Part shown: one piece after another, positions 61,701 through 64,000 of the stretch
Layout: every line of letters begins with the position of its first letter
Position numbering within the stretch: position 1 is the first letter of the stretch
Source of the DNA: Hyperoplus lanceolatus
Taxonomy: Eukaryota; Chordata; Actinopteri; Uranoscopiformes; Ammodytidae
DNA length: 64,000 nt
Assembly: GCA_026929865.2 (NCBI GenBank)
Contig: CM049403.1
Coordinates: 26,721,001-26,785,000, forward strand
Direction of reading: 5' to 3'
Program-made: the position numbers and the translations under genes
Notes under the pieces: model-generated
What the model was told of the DNA's origin: nothing
Databases searched by the model: none
The model's input: only the letters and a program-made list of their open reading frames with translations

Positions 61701-64000
61701 TTTCAGAACAGTGGATCAGCGTTGGGTTAATCAACTCTGAGCGTGTTCACTCTGGGTGGAGCGTGTGCATAAAAGCCATCGTCAATGGATCGCTGAAAAC
61801 ATGATTCACCATGGAAACAGAAGAAACAAATGCTTGATCCGCCCACTTCTCCACTTCTCAAAAAAGAAAAAAAAAACTTCTCCTCTCCTCCCACTAGAGT
61901 AAGAAATATTAACTTATGAGCTTATGGAGAAGAATGAACGGGGATAGTCTCATAACTCTGATCTAATCACTTCGGCAATTCAGAAAAAACGGTGCAAACG
62001 TTTTTTGTCAAGAGCATCATTGCTTCCGTATGAGAAGCAAGTCTATTTTAAGAATTAAGTTACGCATATCAGCAGCAACAAAATTATCAAGCTGCCGCTG
62101 CACAGCACTGCTGACAGTGTTTTATATTCGCTGTAGCCTATTATGTAGGCAAGCTATAATAGGCCTACTGTGCAGTAAACAGACTGTCGCTTCTTTTAAA
62201 TGGGGAGTGAAAGATATTCGTTTGACACATAAGGTGACAGTTTTCATTGTAGATCCTGATTGTTTTATTACCAGATCCCTTGTCCTCTAGTGATCACAGT
62301 TTAAATTATTATATTATTACTATATTCATATTGGGCTATTTAACGATCCTTGTCTGTGACTTTGGGATGACACAAGTGAACAGTAACGACCGCGTGCAGC
62401 CGCAGAATTACATTTCAACCTGACATAAATAGCCTATGTTCAGTGGCACAGATGTTAAAAAACTACTGATAATGATAAAAATAAATAACGAGATACATAC
62501 AATACAATAGGTTTATTAATCTGAATGTAAAGCATGTTCACGATGTGTAAGGTGGCCGCATATGAACGAACGAGGGCTGAGAACAAGGCTACTGATCAAA
62601 TGATCGATCACACGTAAAATCATCAGGAAATGATAAAAACATCCCGATGGAGATTTCTATGGAGTGATTTTGCTTTAAACTGTACAGGGTTGCGTTGTGA
62701 CAGTGACTCTTTCTTCAGTCGGAGCTGCAGCGTAAAGTGAAAACAAACTCAGGGTAGGTCTAACCACCTATCCAGCAGGTTAGACCCACGGCGTATGTTG
62801 CCGCAGTAACTGACTCTCGGTTGCGCTGAACCTGCTACCTGAAACGGAAAACCCAGAGTTTCCACCAACTCAGAGCGAACAAACTCTGGGTTGCCTCAAA
62901 ACCAGCTACCTGAAACAGGCCCCTGGTCATCTTGATAAAGCTTCAACGGAGCGTGGGGCCAGACCAACAGGCGCAGCAAATTTAATTTGCCAGCGCCTAG
63001 TGGCAGGTCTGGGAATGCCAGGCTAACTAAGACCCCCTAGTTTAAAAGATGCATTCACACAACAGCTTGTTGAACTTTGGCTTATAGCAGACAAATGTTG
63101 ATTTGTACAAGATTATATCATATACTCCCTTTCAACAACGTTTAACTTTTTTATTTGAAGTTTTTTATTCCCAAATCAGTGACTTCAAATACTTTGTAGA
63201 AATATGTATCTGAAAACTGCTTAAGAAATGCATATTTTGATCTTCTTCATAGTAGAATAACACAATCAACTGAGCATAAAGAAATCTTGGATGGGTGACA
63301 TGTAATTATAATCTGCCTGCCATGTTACAACAAACTAACAGATGTGCTTTATTTCCCCACAAATGCAGCGGTTAGATGTAAACTACAACTGCCACCACCG
63401 GAAGGAACCAGATATGAACCGGCTTACAAGAATGTGTTTTCACCCGATGAAACCGTAACAGTCACTTGTCCAAAGAAGTTCTGGATTTTTAACATTGGGG
63501 AAACCTCAGTAACTACATGCAAAGAAGACGGAGAATGGAGTATCGACCCGGTGTGCAGAGGTATGGAACTGTATGGACACACTATGAGCTTGTGGTTCTC
63601 TATTGTTTTCATTCTCCTACAGTAGATCTACTGTATATCTGTATCTATACAAATGAGGTAATATTGTTTTGAAAAATGTAGTGATATGAATTTAGGTTGT
63701 CTGAATGCAAGATATTGTATGATTTTGACATTTTCCAAATTCCTTACCCACATGATTCTTTACAGGTGTGCATTCATCTAATACCTTCGATTGTACCTTA
63801 TCTGTTCCCATGTGTTTTAGACCCTGTAGGCTGTGCGAATCCACCACCTATTGCAGATGGAGACCTCAAGGACAGTATAAAAAGTGAATACAGCCATAAT
63901 GAAGCAGTTGAATATATGTGTCCAGCCTACTACACTATGGAGGGTGAGCCTTACAGAACCTGCATCAATGGTGAATGGAGTGGACACACAAGATGCCTCA
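55717..64000 (+). CDS. cfhl: Complement factor H-related-like gene 3, right end outside window
   Basis: Four intact exons in matching phase are visible: signal (70 nt), two CCP5-like modules (192 nt each) and a CCP19-like module (180 nt) that ends exactly at the window edge. Joined, they stay open across 634 nt. A CCP20-like final exon would be expected just beyond 64,000, by analogy with gene 2. The protein would be a short secreted CCP chain like mammalian FHRs, which lack the N-terminal regulatory modules and can compete with factor H for C3b or surfaces. The introns are large and full of transposons and of CCP3 relics, so expression is not assured. Alternatively it is a partly decayed duplicate whose exons happen to remain open. 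Confidence 0.68.
56371..56428 (+). mobile_element. Short LINE/SINE tail insertion
   Basis: CACTTTGAGTGGCC ... ATAAACTTGCCTTGCCTTG is present in block copy A and absent at the matching point of copy B (about 59,357). The CTTGC repeat is a LINE-type tail. Confidence 0.6.
56540..56575 (+). pseudogene. CCP3 exon relic, copy A
   Basis: TTTGATTTGGCTGCAAGGCC corresponds to the FSCK region of gene 1 exon 5 and to the copy B relic. Too short to encode a module. Confidence 0.55.
56817..57897. mobile_element. hAT-like element with 8-bp duplication
   Basis: Ends are CAGTGTTGGGAA and TTCCCAACACTG, flanked by ATAAAGAA at 56,809-56,816 and 57,898-57,905. The matching site in copy B (GAGCATAAAGAAATC near 63,270) is empty, confirming both the boundaries and the order of events. 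The 1,081-bp interior has no transposase. The subterminal GTAACGCCGTTA strings are typical of this fish hAT family. Confidence 0.92.
57991..58182 (+). CDS. cfhl: Gene 3 exon 2: CCP5-like, copy A
   Basis: A 192-nt phase 1-1 exon, intact: VRCKLQLPPPEGTRYEP, VTCPKKFW, TTCKEDGEW, VCG. It lacks the Arg codon before the donor seen in gene 1 and copy B but keeps phase (TGCG|GTATGG). Confidence 0.78.
58272..58289. repeat. (CT)n at duplication junction
   Basis: The CT run homologous to the exon 8 pyrimidine tract of gene 1 ends here, and block copy B starts directly after it. Confidence 0.8.
58394..59286 (-). mobile_element. Tc1-like transposon with broken transposase
   Basis: Inverted ends CACTCACCGGCCACTTTATT and their complement bound an 893-bp insert; the left end follows TA, the right has TG. 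On the minus strand 58,948-58,697 gives RPHRVPLLSAKNRKIRLQF and 58,715-58,494 gives WSDESRFQLRHSDGRFRIW and MDPAC, both recognisable Tc1-type transposase. Frames are split and the C-terminal third is lost. Confidence 0.88.
58494..58948 (-). pseudogene. Tc1-type transposase fragments
   Basis: Two overlapping minus-strand frames carry consecutive parts of one transposase. The WSDES motif contains the first catalytic Asp. A frameshift near 58,700 separates them. Confidence 0.85.
59486..59727 (+). pseudogene. CCP3 exon relic, copy B, split by a retroposon
   Basis: GGACAATAATGTCCAGGTG on the left and GTCCAGGTGAACAGG ... CTATGGCAATGTAGTCCGAT on the right match gene 1 exon 5 on either side of an insert. 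No acceptor and no second half of the module remain. Confidence 0.82.
59506..59656 (+). mobile_element. Retroposon insertion with 9-bp duplication
   Basis: A 151-bp insert ending in an A-run of 13 or more is flanked by GTCCAGGTG at 59,497-59,505 and 59,657-59,665. It contains CGATTAATAATCGATTAATC, a motif known from other fish repeats. Confidence 0.85.
59729..59828. mobile_element. Small MITE of the TTAGC(C/T)TGG type
   Basis: ATTAGCTTGG on the left and CCAGGCTAAC on the right frame about 100 bp that is absent from copy A. The ends resemble those of the larger element at 59,873. Confidence 0.55.
59873..63025. mobile_element. Unassigned DNA transposon, 3.1 kb, with nested insertion
   Basis: Ends TAGCCTGG and CCAGGCTA with a shared CCAGACC-type subterminal motif are flanked by ACTAAGACC at 59,864-59,872 and 63,026-63,034 (9 bp). 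It contains the Harbinger-like element at 61,598. No transposase frame is recognisable. Superfamily unclear; 8-9 bp duplications would allow hAT, Merlin or MULE. Confidence 0.75.
61598..62922. mobile_element. PIF/Harbinger-like element nested in the 59,873 element
   Basis: Ends GGGCCTGTTTCAGGTAGCTG and the complement, flanked by CTG at 61,595-61,597 and 62,923-62,925. Three-base duplication and GGGCCTGTTTC termini fit PIF/Harbinger. Subterminal CTCTGGGTT / AACTCAGAGC palindromes are present. No transposase across 1,325 bp. Confidence 0.78.
63369..63560 (+). CDS. cfhl: Gene 3 exon 3: CCP5-like, copy B
   Basis: A 192-nt phase 1-1 exon, intact: VRCKLQLPPPEGTRYEP, VTCPKKFW, TTCKEDGEW, VCR. Almost identical to copy A; ends AGAG|GTATGG like gene 1. 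Confidence 0.8.
63821..64000 (+). CDS. cfhl: Gene 3 exon 4: CCP19-like, reaches window edge
   Basis: After TGTGTTTTAG: VGCANPPPIADGD, YMCPAYY, RTCINGEW, RCL. It is 180 nt to the last base of the window, the same length as gene 2 exon 8, so the donor should be the next two bases. Confidence 0.87.

Larger units (their letters stand above)
56198..63603. repeat. Tandemly duplicated block (copies at 56,198-58,288 and 58,289-63,603)
   Basis: Both copies begin CAGAA-TGATTGATGAGTGAG and share, in order, a CATTCCATAAAAGTATAT segment, AGGTCAATCAGTCGTTA, a CCP3 relic, GAGCATAAAGAA, and the CCP5-like exon with about 90 bp of intron. Sizes differ only because of later insertions; without these the unit is about 1 kb. 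The related source is gene 1 from intron 5 to intron 7. Confidence 0.85.

Overview
The window is teleost fish genomic DNA and looks percomorph. Long (CA/GT)n tracts, tRNA-derived SINE, LINE tails, hAT-, piggyBac-, PIF/Harbinger- and Tc1-type remnants and large AT-rich intergenic stretches all fit this. The only protein-coding content I can support is a cluster of complement factor H-like genes on the + strand, built from short sushi/CCP exons in phase 1-1. Teleost origin is inferred from repeat style and from similarity of the CCPs to vertebrate factor H.

Layout. Positions 1-31,792 hold no gene I can support. They contain microsatellites, a truncated DNA transposon (about 1,078), hAT-like elements (4,859-5,570 and 11,500-12,822), a LINE tail (4,190-4,437), a piggyBac-type MITE with TTAA duplications (20,571-21,177) and a hAT-type MITE with a perfect 8-bp duplication (26,713-27,042). 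A 20-bp-stem foldback lies at 27,094-27,137. Gene 1 (31,793-37,551) has a signal-peptide exon plus 12 exons for 11 CCPs. All splice phases agree, but CCP7 carries an in-frame TGA. Gene 2 (40,680-45,929) has a signal exon plus 8 exons for 7 CCPs and ends in a pair resembling mammalian CCP19-20; its CCP1 exon is one base too long at a T6 run. A duplicated, broken copy of its last two exons lies at 49,345-50,216, and a more decayed relic at 55,100-55,190. Gene 3 starts at 55,717 with another 70-nt signal exon, has two near-identical CCP5-like exons (57,991 and 63,369) and a CCP19-like exon (63,821-64,000), and runs off the right edge.

The DNA between gene 2 and the right edge is a mosaic of tandem duplication and transposon insertion. 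A 5'-truncated L1-like retrotransposon with a 15-bp duplication splits the space after gene 2. A Helitron-like element, a tRNA-derived SINE and a mariner/Tc1 relic precede gene 3. Inside gene 3, a duplicated block (56,198 and 58,289) has been hit independently by a hAT element, a Tc1 element, a poly-A retroposon and a 3.1-kb element that itself carries a Harbinger-like insertion. Because the block is duplicated, several insertions have a visible empty-site partner.

Functionally, gene 1 keeps the factor H N-terminal CCP1-4 signature (C3b binding and factor I cofactor activity in mammals) but lacks a CCP19-20-like end. Gene 2 has an N-terminal CCP1-2 signature and the CCP19-20-like surface-recognition end. 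Gene 3 looks like a short FHR-type protein. This division of labour is inferred from sequence only.
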